Shown here piece after piece: positions 25,802-34,250 of a stretch of 64,000 nucleotides of DNA. Numbering within the stretch: the stretch's first letter is position 1; each line of letters opens with the position of its first letter. Made by a program: the position numbers and the translations under genes. The notes beneath the pieces are model-generated. The model saw nothing but the letters and a program-made list of their open reading frames with translations. It was not told where the DNA came from and searched no databases. The stretch comes from Sphingomonas sp. AOB5 (GTDB taxonomy: Bacteria > Pseudomonadota > Alphaproteobacteria > Sphingomonadales > Sphingomonadaceae): contig NZ_JARNTV010000009.1 of assembly GCF_029433115.1 (NCBI RefSeq), positions 1 through 64,000 on the forward strand, read 5' to 3'.

Positions 25802-27028
25802 TTATTCGGGCTGCCGGCCGGCGCCTTGCGGATACCGCCCGAGTGTCAGCAGGATAAGCGATCCGACCGCGAACAGTCCCGCGCCGACCTGAAAGGCGGG
25901 GGCGTAGCTGCCGAACCGGTCATAGATCGCGGCGAACAGGAACGGCGCGACGCCACCCGCAACGGCGAGTGCGGCGTAGAACATCGAATAGATCCGCGCA
26001 TAATGGGCCAGCCCGAAATAGCGCGCGCTGAGAAAGGCGAGCAGGTCGAGTTCGGCACCCGCGGCGATTCCGATGATGACCGCGCAGGCCATGATCACGA
26101 AATAGTCGTCGCTTCCCGGTAGCATCAGGCATGCGAAAACCGGCAGGAAGGTCACTATCGCAGCGACGCCCGGTGCCCAGATCCGGTCGATCAAATAGCC
26201 GACTGCGATCCGGCCGACCACGATCGAGACGCCCAATACGCTTTGCACATTCGCTGCCGCCTGCGCCGATACGCCGGTGTCGGTGACGGCCGGAATGAGA
26301 TTGGCGACGATGCCCGACTGGGCAAGGTAGATGCAGGCGATCGAGGCGAAGATGACCCAGAAGCGATAGCCGCGCAGCGCCTCGCCAAGGGAGATTCCCC
26401 ATGACGCTTCGTCCGGTGCTCCTGCCTCGTTTGCGGGGGGCGTCTCATCCGGGCGAAACAGCCACCATGCCAAGGGCAGCGCGATCGCCAGCGGCAACAT
26501 GCCGAGGCCGATAAGCGCGAAATCGACTCCGCCCCATGCGATCATCGCCGTGACCAGCTGTGGAATGACGATGGCGCACAGGCCGGTTCCGGTCAGCACC
26601 AGCCCGAGCGCGAACCCGCGCTGGCGCGAGAAGCTCGATGCGATGCCGCGCGTCCAGCTGACCGGACTCGATCCCGCGCCGAGCACCGCCATGCCGGCAA
26701 AGGCGAGATAGAAGATCAGGATCGACGATCCCGAAATGCTCGCGAGGAAGAAGGACAAAGCGAGGCCGACCAGCCCCGGCATCGCGACCCGTCGCGCGCC
26801 GTATTTCTGCACCAGTGCGCCGACCAATGGCGACATCAGTGCGCCAAGGCCGACGCTGAACAGGATTGCCGTCTGTACCTCGGAACGCGACCAGCCATGG
26901 GCTTCGGTCAGCGGCTTGGTAAGCGGTCCGATCGAATAGAAGGGCAGGGCGGTGGCGCTGCACGCGACACCGATCGCCGCCGCCAGGATCAATGGCGCGC
27001 GACGGACCACCTCCGGTTTCGAATCCAT
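25802..27028 (-). CDS. MFS transporter (oxalate/formate- or monocarboxylate-type)
   Basis: A 408-residue 12-TM major facilitator with LPFYSIGPLTKPLTEAHGWS at the first helix (a pattern of the monocarboxylate/oxalate-formate type) and PLVGALVQKYGARRV in the 2-3 loop. The start at 27028 has GGAGAGGG 6 bases upstream; ATG 27049 is an alternative. A copy of the CATACY-N4-RGTATG operator (27057-27072) lies just upstream, which places it in that regulon and suggests uptake of the regulon's substrate. Confidence 0.88.
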   Translation of the reverse strand: MDSKPEVVRRAPLILAAAIGVACSATALPFYSIGPLTKPLTEAHGWSRSEVQTAILFSVGLGALMSPLVGALVQKYGARRVAMPGLVGLALSFFLASISGSSILIFYLAFAGMAVLGAGSSPVSWTRGIASSFSRQRGFALGLVLTGTGLCAIVIPQLVTAMIAWGGVDFALIGLGMLPLAIALPLAWWLFRPDETPPANEAGAPDEASWGISLGEALRGYRFWVIFASIACIYLAQSGIVANLIPAVTDTGVSAQAAANVQSVLGVSIVVGRIAVGYLIDRIWAPGVAAIVTFLPVFACLMLPGSDDYFVIMACAVIIGIAAGAELDLLAFLSARYFGLAHYARIYSMFYAALAVAGGVAPFLFAAIYDRFGSYAPAFQVGAGLFAVGSLILLTLGRYPQGAGRQPE

Positions 27029-27056
27029 GCGCAACCCTCTCCAGTTCATTTATCAT

Positions 27057-27072
27057 CCTACTAGGTGGTATG
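27057..27072. promoter_or_regulatory. CATAC operator copy 1 (MFS promoter)
   Basis: Read on the minus strand, CATACCACCTAGTAGG matches CATACY-N4-RGTATG at all but two outer positions. It lies 29 bases before the MFS start. Confidence 0.5.
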
Positions 27073-27106
27073 AACGGGATGCTGTCAAGCGCGGGTAGCC
27101 GTCGGT

Positions 27107-28207
27107 TCAGGCGTCAGGCACTTCGCGGCGGCCGGTCACGCGCAGGCCGAACCCCTCCAGTGCTGCGAGCTTTGCGGGGCTGGAGGTGAGCAGGATCATG
27201 TCGCGGACGCCAAGATCCTGGAGGATCTGTGCACCCACGCCATAGTCGCGCGTGGCCATGGTGCGCTGATATTCGCCGCGCCCGCCATTGACCCGGTCGG
27301 ACAGGGACGTCGGACTGCCATCGCGAACGAACACCGCCGCGGCCGGGCCATCATGCGCGGCCAGTGCGCGCAACGCCCGCGGCACATAATCGCGATGCGC
27401 CAGCGACCAGCCGAGCATATCGGTCGCGAGATCGATTTGATGCACGCGAACCAGCGTCGGCGTTTCTGCCGAGATCGCGCCACGGGTCAGCGCGACATGC
27501 TCGGATCCGTCGATGATGTTGCGATAGACGAAGATGCGGAAATCGCTGCCATGGACGCTGTCGAACGGCGCTTCCGCGACGCGTTCGACGATGGTTTCGA
27601 AACGGCGGCGATAGGCGATCAGATCGGCGATGGTGCCGACCTTGAGATCGTGGGCATGGGCAAAGTCGATAAGCTGGGGCAGCCGGGCCATCGTGCCGTC
27701 GTCGTTCATCACTTCGCAGATGACACCTGCGGGTGTGAGCCCGGCGAGGCGCGCGATATCTACCGCAGCTTCGGTGTGTCCTGCGCGGATCAGTACGCCG
27801 CCGTCGCGCGCGGTCAGCGGAAAGACGTGGCCCGGCGATACCAGATCCTGCTCGCCCTTTGTCGCGTCGATCGCCACAGCAATGGTATAGGCGCGGTCAT
27901 GCGCCGATATGCCGGTGGTGACGCCCTCACGGGCCTCGATCGAAGTCGTGAAAGCGGTGCCGTAACCCGAGGCGTTGTTGCGGGCCATCGGGGAGAGGCC
28001 TAGCGTGGCGGCGCGTTGGGCGGTGATGGCGAGGCAGATAAGGCCGCGGGCATGCACGGCCATGAACGCGATCCGATCGGGCGTGGCGAACTGCGCCGGG
28101 ATGATGATGTCACCCTCATTCTCGCGGTCTTCGGCATCGACCAGAATGAAGGGGCGGCCGTTGCGCGCTTCGTCGATGATCTCCTCGATGGACGCGATAT
28201 CGTACAT
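27107..28207 (-). CDS. ribB: RibB-type 3,4-dihydroxy-2-butanone-4-phosphate synthase with degenerate RibA-like domain
   Basis: A 366-residue two-domain protein. The N-terminal domain (1-205) is intact DHBP synthase: VDAEDRENEGD, NNASGYGTAFT, VSPGHVFPL and AGHTEAAVD. It makes the four-carbon precursor of riboflavin from ribulose 5-phosphate. The C-terminal domain (about 206-366) aligns with GTP cyclohydrolase II, but the zinc Cys cluster expected after VRVH is absent (here VRVHQIDLATDMLGWSLAH), so that activity is probably lost. The start at 28207 has GGGAGAGG upstream. A CATAC operator at 28234-28249 puts it in the catabolic regulon, presumably as an extra flavin supply. Confidence 0.88.
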   Translation of the reverse strand: MYDIASIEEIIDEARNGRPFILVDAEDRENEGDIIIPAQFATPDRIAFMAVHARGLICLAITAQRAATLGLSPMARNNASGYGTAFTTSIEAREGVTTGISAHDRAYTIAVAIDATKGEQDLVSPGHVFPLTARDGGVLIRAGHTEAAVDIARLAGLTPAGVICEVMNDDGTMARLPQLIDFAHAHDLKVGTIADLIAYRRRFETIVERVAEAPFDSVHGSDFRIFVYRNIIDGSEHVALTRGAISAETPTLVRVHQIDLATDMLGWSLAHRDYVPRALRALAAHDGPAAAVFVRDGSPTSLSDRVNGGRGEYQRTMATRDYGVGAQILQDLGVRDMILLTSSPAKLAALEGFGLRVTGRREVPDA

Positions 28208-28233
28208 GCCGGCCTCTCCCTTTGCGTTGGCCA

Positions 28234-28249
28234 CATACTACTTGGTATG
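28234..28249. promoter_or_regulatory. CATAC operator copy 2 (ribB/TetR divergent region)
   Basis: CATACTACTTGGTATG, a good match to the palindrome, lies 27 bases before ribB and about 95 bases before the divergent TetR gene. It could serve both promoters and allow TetR autoregulation. Confidence 0.65.
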
Positions 28250-28342
28250 AATCGAATTCAACCTGCACTCTTTACCCGATGCGGCGGCTGGGGCATCACG
28301 TCGCAATGGCGGGACAGGTCCCGATTGCCAGAAGGAATTGAA

Positions 28343-28999
28343 GTGGCGAGACGACCGGCAACTGCGGCACGCATGATTGATCAGGCCGACGAACGGCGCG
28401 CGCAGATCATCGATGCGGCAGCGAATGCGTTCATGTCGGAGGGGTTTGCGGCGACGTCGATCGATGACGTCGCGCGCCTGCTCGGCTGCACGAAGGGGCT
28501 GATCTACTACCATTTCAAGAACAAGACCGAGCTGTTCTTCGCGGTCCACTGGCACACGATCGAGACCAATCTGGGCGAGATCAAGCCGATCGCGCAGGGC
28601 GACGGACCGGCTGTCGAACGGATGCGCAGCATGATCCATTCGCATGTGCGATCGATCATCGACAGGCTGGCCTATCAGCGCGTGGCGCTTACCGGCCTCG
28701 AGATGCAGATCATCGGCAGCACCACGCCGCAAGAGCGGGCGATGCTGAACGACCTGCTCAAGATGTACGACGAATATGAGAATCTGTTCGTGCAGGTGAT
28801 CAAGGACGGCATCGCCGAGGGCGCGTTCCATCAGGGCGACCCGCGGCTGATGGCAAAGCCGTTGCTGGGCGCAGTGAACTGGATGATCATGTGGTACCGG
28901 CCGCGGCCCAATGCCGGAAAAGGATCGAGCGAGAAGCTGTGCAACAGCATGTCGTCGTTCCTGCTGCGTGGCCTGGGTGTTGCCGATCAGCCGGAATAA
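28343..28999 (+). CDS. TetR-family regulator, candidate master regulator of the CATAC regulon
   Basis: A 218-residue TetR protein. HTH region IIDAAANAFMSEGFAA, SIDDVARLLGCTKGLIYYHF; the helical C-terminal domain resembles TetR_C/KstR2-like ligand domains (FVQVIKDGIAEGAF). The start is GTG 28343 with AAGGA 6 bases upstream. CATAC operators flank it on both sides (28234 and 29026). Among the regulators in the window it is the only one embedded in the operator-rich segment with a copy at its own promoter, so it is the best candidate to bind the palindrome. The ligand may be an acyl-CoA intermediate. Confidence 0.87.
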   Translation: MARRPATAARMIDQADERRAQIIDAAANAFMSEGFAATSIDDVARLLGCTKGLIYYHFKNKTELFFAVHWHTIETNLGEIKPIAQGDGPAVERMRSMIHSHVRSIIDRLAYQRVALTGLEMQIIGSTTPQERAMLNDLLKMYDEYENLFVQVIKDGIAEGAFHQGDPRLMAKPLLGAVNWMIMWYRPRPNAGKGSSEKLCNSMSSFLLRGLGVADQPE

Positions 29000-29025
29000 A
29001 GACGACGGCGCTTGCATCAAATTTG

Positions 29026-29041
29026 AATACCAGACAGTATG
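29026..29041. promoter_or_regulatory. CATAC operator copy 3 (SDR promoter)
   Basis: AATACCAGACAGTATG, one mismatch at the first base, 35 bases before the SDR GTG start and just after the TetR stop. The right half reads AGTATGAAA, a possible -10 element. Confidence 0.6.
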
Positions 29042-29075
29042 AAATCGGATCGGCAAACGGTCCGGGAGAGGCTGT

Positions 29076-29876
29076 GTGGAACTCAAGGATCGGATCGTCG
29101 TCGTCACGGGCGCCGCGGGCGGCATCGGCGCGGCGATGGCAGCGCGGTTTGCGCGGGATGGCGCGCGCTGCGTGATCGTAACCGATCGGGATGCCGAAGG
29201 CGCCAAGCGCAGTGCAGCAGCGATCCGCGAAGCCGGCGGATCGGCCGAGGCCCATGGGCTGGATGTCTCAAGCGAGGCTGCGATCGCGGCGCTGGTCGAC
29301 GATGTGACGGCCCGGTTCGGCGGGATCGACCTGTTCTGCTCGAACGCTGGCGTGATCGTCGAAGGCGGAGCCGAAGCGCCGGACAGCGGCTGGGACCTTT
29401 CCTGGTCGGTTAACGTCATGGCGCATGTCCATGCCGCGCGCGCCGTGTTGCCGCAGATGCTGGCGCGGGGTGAGGGCTATATCCTGAACACTGCCTCTTC
29501 GGCGGGCCTGCTGACGGCATTGGGTGCCGCGCCGTATAGCGTGACCAAGCATGCCGCGGTCGCGTTCGCCGAGTGGCTGGCGATCACCTATGGCGATCGC
29601 GGCATCCGCGTCAGCCTGCTTTGCCCCCAGGCGGTGAAGACTGCGATGCTCGACGCAGCGACCTCCGGCAGCGCGGCGAGCGCGGTCAAATCGGCCGGAG
29701 TGGTGCTGACCCCGGAGCATGTCGCGGATCAGGTGGGCGAAGCCATAGCAGCCGAGCGCTTCCTGATCCTGACCCATGACGAGATCGGCGGATATATGCA
29801 GCGCAAGGCGGCGGATACCGATCGCTGGATCGGCGGCATGCGCCGCTTCGCTGCGGCTGCTGCGCAAGGCGATTGA
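29076..29876 (+). CDS. SDR-family oxidoreductase 2
   Basis: A 266-residue classical SDR. TGAAGGIGAAMA is the cofactor loop, VTDRD follows the second strand, NAG appears in CSNAGVIVEG, Ser in NTASSAG and YxxxK in PYSVTKHAA. The C-terminus lacks the usual TGQ...VDGG, having VADQVGEAIAAERFLILTH instead, a pattern of extended or carbonyl-reductase-like SDRs. GTG start at 29076 with GGGAGAGG upstream. It stands alone between two CATAC sites, so it is regulated with the oxygenase genes. Confidence 0.88.
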   Translation: MELKDRIVVVTGAAGGIGAAMAARFARDGARCVIVTDRDAEGAKRSAAAIREAGGSAEAHGLDVSSEAAIAALVDDVTARFGGIDLFCSNAGVIVEGGAEAPDSGWDLSWSVNVMAHVHAARAVLPQMLARGEGYILNTASSAGLLTALGAAPYSVTKHAAVAFAEWLAITYGDRGIRVSLLCPQAVKTAMLDAATSGSAASAVKSAGVVLTPEHVADQVGEAIAAERFLILTHDEIGGYMQRKAADTDRWIGGMRRFAAAAAQGD

Positions 29877-29897
29877 TCGTAACGCGAATCTACGATA

Positions 29898-29913
29898 CAT
29901 ACTGCTGAGTATT
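29898..29913. promoter_or_regulatory. CATAC operator copy 4 (Rieske oxygenase promoter)
   Basis: CATACTGCTGAGTATT, one mismatch at the last base, 43 bases before the Rieske ATG. TATTAT (29910-29915) at its right edge could be the -10 box. Confidence 0.62.
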
Positions 29914-29956
29914 ATATTTATAAGCGGCCGAATGCGCCGCCGGGAGCAGGAAAGCG

Positions 29957-31108
29957 ATGGACCTCTCAACGCAGCGCGAGATCCTCGACCGGTTGAACCA
30001 CAACTATGACGCGAACAGCGAGACGCTGGCGGATTCGGACATGTTCCACCGCGCGACGACCTATAGTGACCCCGATTATCTCGCCGCCGAACAGACCGTG
30101 CTGCGCCAGAATCCGGTGATCATCGGTCATTCGAGCTCGCTGCCCAATGCCGGCGATTTCCTTACCGATCGCAGCCTGGGACTGCCGATCCTGTTGTCGC
30201 GTCAGACCGATGGATCGCTGAAGGCACTGCTCAATATCTGCCGCCATCGCGGATCGCCGGTCTGCCTTGAGAAATCTGGCAACGCCAAGATCTTCGTCTG
30301 CCCCTATCATGCCTGGTCCTATCGCTCGGACGGCTCGTTGCTGCGGGCGCCGTCGGTCGCCTTTCCCTCGGTCGAGGGTGAGGTCGGCAGCATGGTCGAA
30401 CTGCCGGTCGAGGAACGTCACGGCCTGATCTGGGTCGTCGGTACGCCCGGTGCCACGATCGACGTTGCGGCGCATCTGGGTCCCGAGATCGACGCGGATT
30501 TCTCGTCGTTCGGGCTGGGCGACCTGGTGCTGGAGCGCGACGCGGTTCTCACCGAGGATTTGAACTGGAAATATATCCTCGACGGCTTCCTCGAGGTCTA
30601 TCACATCCCCAAGCTGCACACGCTCAGCATCGCACCCTATATCCACGGCAAATACAGCCTGTTCGACCGGTTCGGTCCGCACGGCCGGCTGGTCGCGGCG
30701 CGCAAGTCGCTCGATCCGATCCGCCGCGAGGTCGAGCAGGGGCCGGACTTCATGAAGCATGTCGCGGTCAATTATCAGCTTTTCCCGAACACGATCATCG
30801 TGTGGCAAGGCGATCATTTCGAGATCTGGACGTCATACCCCGACGGCGATCCGTCGCGCTGCACGGTTCGCGTCCAGTCGCTGACGACTCGCGCCATGGC
30901 GGCGCCCGAATACAAGGCGCGGTGGGATCGCAACTGGGATATCCTGATCGGAACGGTAGTCAGCGAGGACTGGGCGATCTCGAAGACCGTCCAGAGCGGC
31001 ATCCCCTATCTGACCGAGGACCGGGTGATCCTGGGCCGGAACGAGCCGGGCATGCAGCATTTCCACGGCATGCTGGATCGTGCGGTAAGCGATTTGAAGG
31101 CGGCCTGA
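29957..31108 (+). CDS. Rieske non-heme iron oxygenase, alpha subunit
   Basis: A 383-residue terminal oxygenase. The Rieske [2Fe-2S] motif is C95-R-H97...C115-PY-H118, and the mononuclear iron site is H216-x4-H221 in DGFLEVYHIPKLHT. It would insert oxygen into a ring or side-chain C-H using electrons from a reductase and ferredoxin. No small (beta) subunit or ferredoxin gene is adjacent; the ferredoxin-NADP reductase at 63133 could be the donor. A CATAC operator precedes it and an acyl-CoA ligase follows 54 bases downstream. Single-subunit architecture fits monooxygenase-type members (for example KshA- or vanillate-demethylase-like), but I cannot assign the substrate. Confidence 0.92.
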   Translation: MDLSTQREILDRLNHNYDANSETLADSDMFHRATTYSDPDYLAAEQTVLRQNPVIIGHSSSLPNAGDFLTDRSLGLPILLSRQTDGSLKALLNICRHRGSPVCLEKSGNAKIFVCPYHAWSYRSDGSLLRAPSVAFPSVEGEVGSMVELPVEERHGLIWVVGTPGATIDVAAHLGPEIDADFSSFGLGDLVLERDAVLTEDLNWKYILDGFLEVYHIPKLHTLSIAPYIHGKYSLFDRFGPHGRLVAARKSLDPIRREVEQGPDFMKHVAVNYQLFPNTIIVWQGDHFEIWTSYPDGDPSRCTVRVQSLTTRAMAAPEYKARWDRNWDILIGTVVSEDWAISKTVQSGIPYLTEDRVILGRNEPGMQHFHGMLDRAVSDLKAA

Positions 31109-31162
31109 AGCGGGTATCGTCACAACAAAGCCGGAAAACCGGTGGTAATGGAGAGGCAATCG

Positions 31163-32782
31163 ATGGCGACTCAGGCTCTGGAACCCCCGTTTGACGAAGG
31201 GGCGGACATCGCCGACATCGTTGCATCGATCGCGACGCTGGAAGATGCGGTGCGGGTTCACGGCCGGCATCATCCGGACCGCAACGCCGTCACCTTCGAT
31301 GGCCGTAACCTCACCTTTGGCCAACTGGACGCCCGTAGCAACCAGCTGGCGAGCGCGCTGGCCGCGGAAGGGCTGGGGCCCGAGGACCGGGTCGCGGTCG
31401 CGCTGAAGAACAGCACCTATTATTTCGAGACCCTGTTCGGTGCACGCAAGCTGGGTGCGGTCCAGGTGGGAATCAACTGCCGCCTCGCCGCCGCCGAGAT
31501 GGTCTATATCCTGAAGGATGCCGGCGCCCGGGTGCTGGTGCTCGACAGCGAGCTGATCGCGCTGGCGGATGCGATCCGTGCCGATGTGGGCGATGGGGTG
31601 CGCATCCTCGTGGCGGGCGATGGCGATCATGCGGGCCTCGAGGATTATGACGCATGGCTCGCGGCCTTTCCCGCGGCCGACCCGGGCCATCGTTCGGAAC
31701 CCGACGATACCGCGCTGCAGCTCTATACCTCCGGCACCACCGGGCGGCCCAAGGGCGTGATGCTCGCCAACCGCAACCTGCAGGCCTATTTCGCGGCGGC
31801 GCGCGATATCTTCCCGATCCCCTATCAGGGTGTACATCTGATCGCGCTGCCGCTGTTCCACGTTGCGGCGCTGGTCTGGTCGATGCGTGCGCTGACCCAT
31901 GGCGGGCATTGCGTCGGCCTGCGCGATTTCGACGCGGAGCGGCTTCTGTCGATGATCGAGGAATATCGCGCGAACGACTTCATCGTCGTGCCCGCGGTGC
32001 TGCAGATGCTCGTCAACCAGGCTGATCCGGCCAAGACCGATTTCTCCAGCCTGAAGGCGGTCGGCTATGGCGGCGCGATCCTTACCGAAAAGCTGGCGCG
32101 GCGCACGATCGAGATCTTCAAGCAGCCCATCTACGGCATGTACGGCTCGACCGAACTGGCGTTCGGCTGCACCATCCTGTTCATCGACGATGCGGTGCTT
32201 GCCGATCCGGTGCTGCTCGAATCCTGTGGCCAGCCACTGCCCGGCACGACGCTGCGGATCGTGAATACGGAGACGCTTGAGCCGGTCGCGGATGGCACGG
32301 TGGGCGAGCTGTGGGTCGCTTCCGGCCAGCGCGCCAAGGGCTATTGGAACCTGCCGGAAGCCACCGAGGAGAGCTTCCGTTCGGACGGGTGGTTCCGCAC
32401 CGGCGATATGGGCTTCGTGCGTGACAACACGCTCTATCTGACCGACCGGCTGAAGGACATGATCAAGACCGGCGGCGAGAATGTATATCCCGCCGAAGTC
32501 GAGCGTGTTCTCGCGGAGCATCCGGCGATCGAGGACAGCGTGGTGATCGGCGTGCCCGACGAGAAATGGGGCGAAGCGGTCAAGGCGCTGGTGATCCTGT
32601 GCAAGGGCGCGAGCGCAGATGCCGACGAGATCATCGCGTTCACGCGCCAGCGGCTCGCCGGGTTCAAATGCCCCAAGACGCTGGAGATCGTGGAAAGCCT
32701 GCCGCGCACCGCATCGGGCAAGGTGCAGAAGAATGTGGTCCGCGAAGCCTATTGGCGCGGCCATGAACGGCGGATCAACTGA
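31163..32782 (+). CDS. Acyl-CoA ligase (AMP-forming) 3
   Basis: A 539-residue ANL ligase. P-loop YTSGTTGRPKGVML, PLFHVAALVW, YGMYGSTELAFG, FRTGDMGFVRDN, RLKDMIKTGGENVYPAEVE and catalytic Lys in TASGKVQKN. This is the FadD3/long-chain-acid-like group found in ring- and side-chain-degradation loci. The start at 31163 has GGAGAGG 6 bases upstream. It follows the Rieske gene and probably shares its promoter. Its stop overlaps the convergent flavin-reductase stop by 8 bases. Confidence 0.9.
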   Translation: MATQALEPPFDEGADIADIVASIATLEDAVRVHGRHHPDRNAVTFDGRNLTFGQLDARSNQLASALAAEGLGPEDRVAVALKNSTYYFETLFGARKLGAVQVGINCRLAAAEMVYILKDAGARVLVLDSELIALADAIRADVGDGVRILVAGDGDHAGLEDYDAWLAAFPAADPGHRSEPDDTALQLYTSGTTGRPKGVMLANRNLQAYFAAARDIFPIPYQGVHLIALPLFHVAALVWSMRALTHGGHCVGLRDFDAERLLSMIEEYRANDFIVVPAVLQMLVNQADPAKTDFSSLKAVGYGGAILTEKLARRTIEIFKQPIYGMYGSTELAFGCTILFIDDAVLADPVLLESCGQPLPGTTLRIVNTETLEPVADGTVGELWVASGQRAKGYWNLPEATEESFRSDGWFRTGDMGFVRDNTLYLTDRLKDMIKTGGENVYPAEVERVLAEHPAIEDSVVIGVPDEKWGEAVKALVILCKGASADADEIIAFTRQRLAGFKCPKTLEIVESLPRTASGKVQKNVVREAYWRGHERRIN

Positions 32783-33275
32783 CGTTGGCTAGCGGGGCGG
32801 CAGCCATGTAGCTGCCGTCCAGATGCAGCAGCGGTGCGATCGCCGGTTCGTTGATCGCGCGATCGACAAGACCGACGATCAGGTCGTGCGTGCCGAAGGT
32901 CGTGACCGGCCCGGCGGTGCAGAACATTACCGCCTGCGCATCTGCCAGCCAGGGCAGTCCGTTCTCATCGGTGTGCCAGTCGCCGACGGTGAAGCGCTCG
33001 TCGGTGGCAAGCGCGGAAAAGTCGGCGCAGAAGCGATCGTGAGAGGCGCGCAACAGGTTGACGCAGAAGCGGCCGGTGCGTGCCAGTGGCGCCGCGATGG
33101 ATGCGCTGCGGTTCACGCCGATCGCCAGCGATGGCGGATCCATCGATAGCGACATGACGGCGGTCATGGTCATGCCGTAGCGGCGGCCTTCCTCCGCTGC
33201 GGTGACGATTGCGACGCCGCCTGCCAGCCGCCGCATCGCGCCGCGAAACGCTTCCTTCATATCGTCTTCGATCAT
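32775..33275 (-). CDS. Flavin reductase (HpaC/PF01613-like)
   Basis: A 166-residue flavin reductase. FRGAMRRLAGGVAIVTA, GMTMTAVMSLSMDPPSLAIGVN and FCVNLLRASH are typical of the small component of two-component flavin monooxygenases. It would make reduced FMN or FAD with NAD(P)H. The likely partner is the luciferase-like monooxygenase at 58304, which shares the CATAC operator although 25 kb away. The start at 33275 has GAGAG upstream; ATG 33260 is possible. Confidence 0.88.
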   Translation of the reverse strand: MIEDDMKEAFRGAMRRLAGGVAIVTAAEEGRRYGMTMTAVMSLSMDPPSLAIGVNRSASIAAPLARTGRFCVNLLRASHDRFCADFSALATDERFTVGDWHTDENGLPWLADAQAVMFCTAGPVTTFGTHDLIVGLVDRAINEPAIAPLLHLDGSYMAAAPLANVS

Positions 33276-33293
33276 CGCCCGACTCTCAATATT

Positions 33294-33309
33294 GATACCA
33301 TATGGTATG
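33294..33309. promoter_or_regulatory. CATAC operator copy 5 (flavin reductase promoter)
   Basis: GATACCATATGGTATG; the inner 14 bases (33295-33308) are a perfect palindrome. It lies 19 bases before the flavin reductase start and just after the MaoC gene. Confidence 0.68.
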
Positions 33310-33315
33310 AAAATA

Positions 33316-33774
33316 TCACGCCTCGCCATCCTCGCGGCGAAGGACGACCATAGGCGACCGGCCATGTTGCGGCACGAATCCGTCGCCGCGCACCAGTTCG
33401 AAATTGCGGTCGACCATTCCGCGTCCCGATCGGGTCAGCCTTTTGGCGCCGATGGTCAGCCGCAGATGGAAGCTGTCGCCGATGAACATCGGTGCGACGA
33501 AGCGCCATTCGTCGATGCTCGCCATGACGATCGCAGTCTCGCGAAACTGCGGTAAAGTGCCGAAAAGTCCGATCCCCATGGCGATCCCGAACGGGCCGTG
33601 TGCGATCCGCTGACCGAACTCGGTACCGGCGGCATAGGCAGCATCGACATGGATCGGATGATTGTCGCCCGAGATGCGCGCGAACGACAGGAGATCGTCC
33701 TCGACGATGGTGCGCGACACGGTCTCGAACACCATGCCCTGCTCCAGATCCTCATAGTAGAGATTTTCCGGCAT
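33316..33774 (-). CDS. MaoC-like enoyl-CoA hydratase, single hot-dog
   Basis: A 152-residue MaoC/hydratase. ARISGDNHPIHVDAAYA holds the catalytic Asp/His of the hydratase-2 motif, and FGQRIAHGPFGIAMGIG follows. It hydrates an enoyl-CoA. AGGAG lies 9 bases before the ATG. It is divergent from the DUF35-aldolase pair with a shared operator (33801-33816). In actinobacterial steroid side-chain degradation a MaoC hydratase, a DUF35 domain and an Ltp2 aldolase act in sequence; the same three parts are adjacent here, so this is probably the hydratase that makes the aldol substrate. Confidence 0.88.
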   Translation of the reverse strand: MPENLYYEDLEQGMVFETVSRTIVEDDLLSFARISGDNHPIHVDAAYAAGTEFGQRIAHGPFGIAMGIGLFGTLPQFRETAIVMASIDEWRFVAPMFIGDSFHLRLTIGAKRLTRSGRGMVDRNFELVRGDGFVPQHGRSPMVVLRREDGEA

Positions 33775-33800
33775 CGCCGCGACTCCTGTTGTTGCAAGTT

Positions 33801-33816
33801 CATACTAGCGAGTATA
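33801..33816. promoter_or_regulatory. CATAC operator copy 6 (MaoC/DUF35 divergent promoter)
   Basis: CATACTAGCGAGTATA, one mismatch. The right half runs into TATAAT (33813-33818), a consensus -10 for the plus strand, with TTGTTG 18 bases upstream. On the minus strand the left half gives TATGAA, a possible -10 for MaoC. Binding would block both directions. Confidence 0.68.
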
Positions 33817-33848
33817 ATCAGTCTGCATAGTGAGGTGAGAAAATCGGC

Positions 33849-34250
33849 ATGAGCGGAGAGGGCGTAAGCGAAGCGGCGGTCGGCGCGGAGCGGTATTTTC
33901 AGGACCGTATCGACGAAGGCCGGTTCATGATCCAGCGCAGCCGGTCGAGCGGTGCGCACGTCTTCTATCCGCGCGCGCTGGCGCCGGGCACCGGTGCGGA
34001 CGATCTCGAATGGGTGGATGCGAGCGGCGACGGCGTGGTCCATTCCACCACCGCGGTGCTGCCAGGCCGCAATGGCGGCGACTATTACAACATCTCGCTG
34101 GTCGATCTGGCCGAAGGGCCGCGGATGATGACCCGGGTGATCGGCATCGATCCGCAGGCAGTGTATATCGGCATGGCGGTGCGGGCGACCATCGGCGAGA
34201 TTGCGGGCAAGAAGGTGGTGCTGTTCACCCCCGCCGGAGACGCGGCATGA
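33849..34250 (+). CDS. DUF35/OB-fold acyl-CoA-associated protein lacking zinc-ribbon cysteines
   Basis: A 133-residue DUF35-type protein. The N-terminal helix (AAVGAERYFQDRIDEGRF) precedes the rubredoxin-like zinc ribbon, but the usual Cys pairs are absent: the segment reads RSSGAHVFYPRALAPG. The OB-fold part follows (VVHSTTAVL, YNISLVDLAEGPRMMTRV). DUF35 proteins partner thiolase-fold enzymes; ChsH2-DUF35 with Ltp2 is the known steroid aldolase. Its stop overlaps the start of the thiolase-like gene (ATGA), consistent with a complex. Confidence 0.86.
   Translation: MSGEGVSEAAVGAERYFQDRIDEGRFMIQRSRSSGAHVFYPRALAPGTGADDLEWVDASGDGVVHSTTAVLPGRNGGDYYNISLVDLAEGPRMMTRVIGIDPQAVYIGMAVRATIGEIAGKKVVLFTPAGDAA

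Noticed and set aside
30833..32764. A 643-codon minus-strand frame opposite acyl-CoA ligase 3
   Set aside because: The plus-strand ligase has all ANL motifs; the antisense product has none and is Arg/Ala/Gly/Ile biased.
33295..33308. The CATATG core of two operator copies as a chance restriction-like site
   Set aside because: The symmetry extends to 14-16 bases, the central four bases vary among the other copies while the flanking halves are kept, and the position before start codons is constant.
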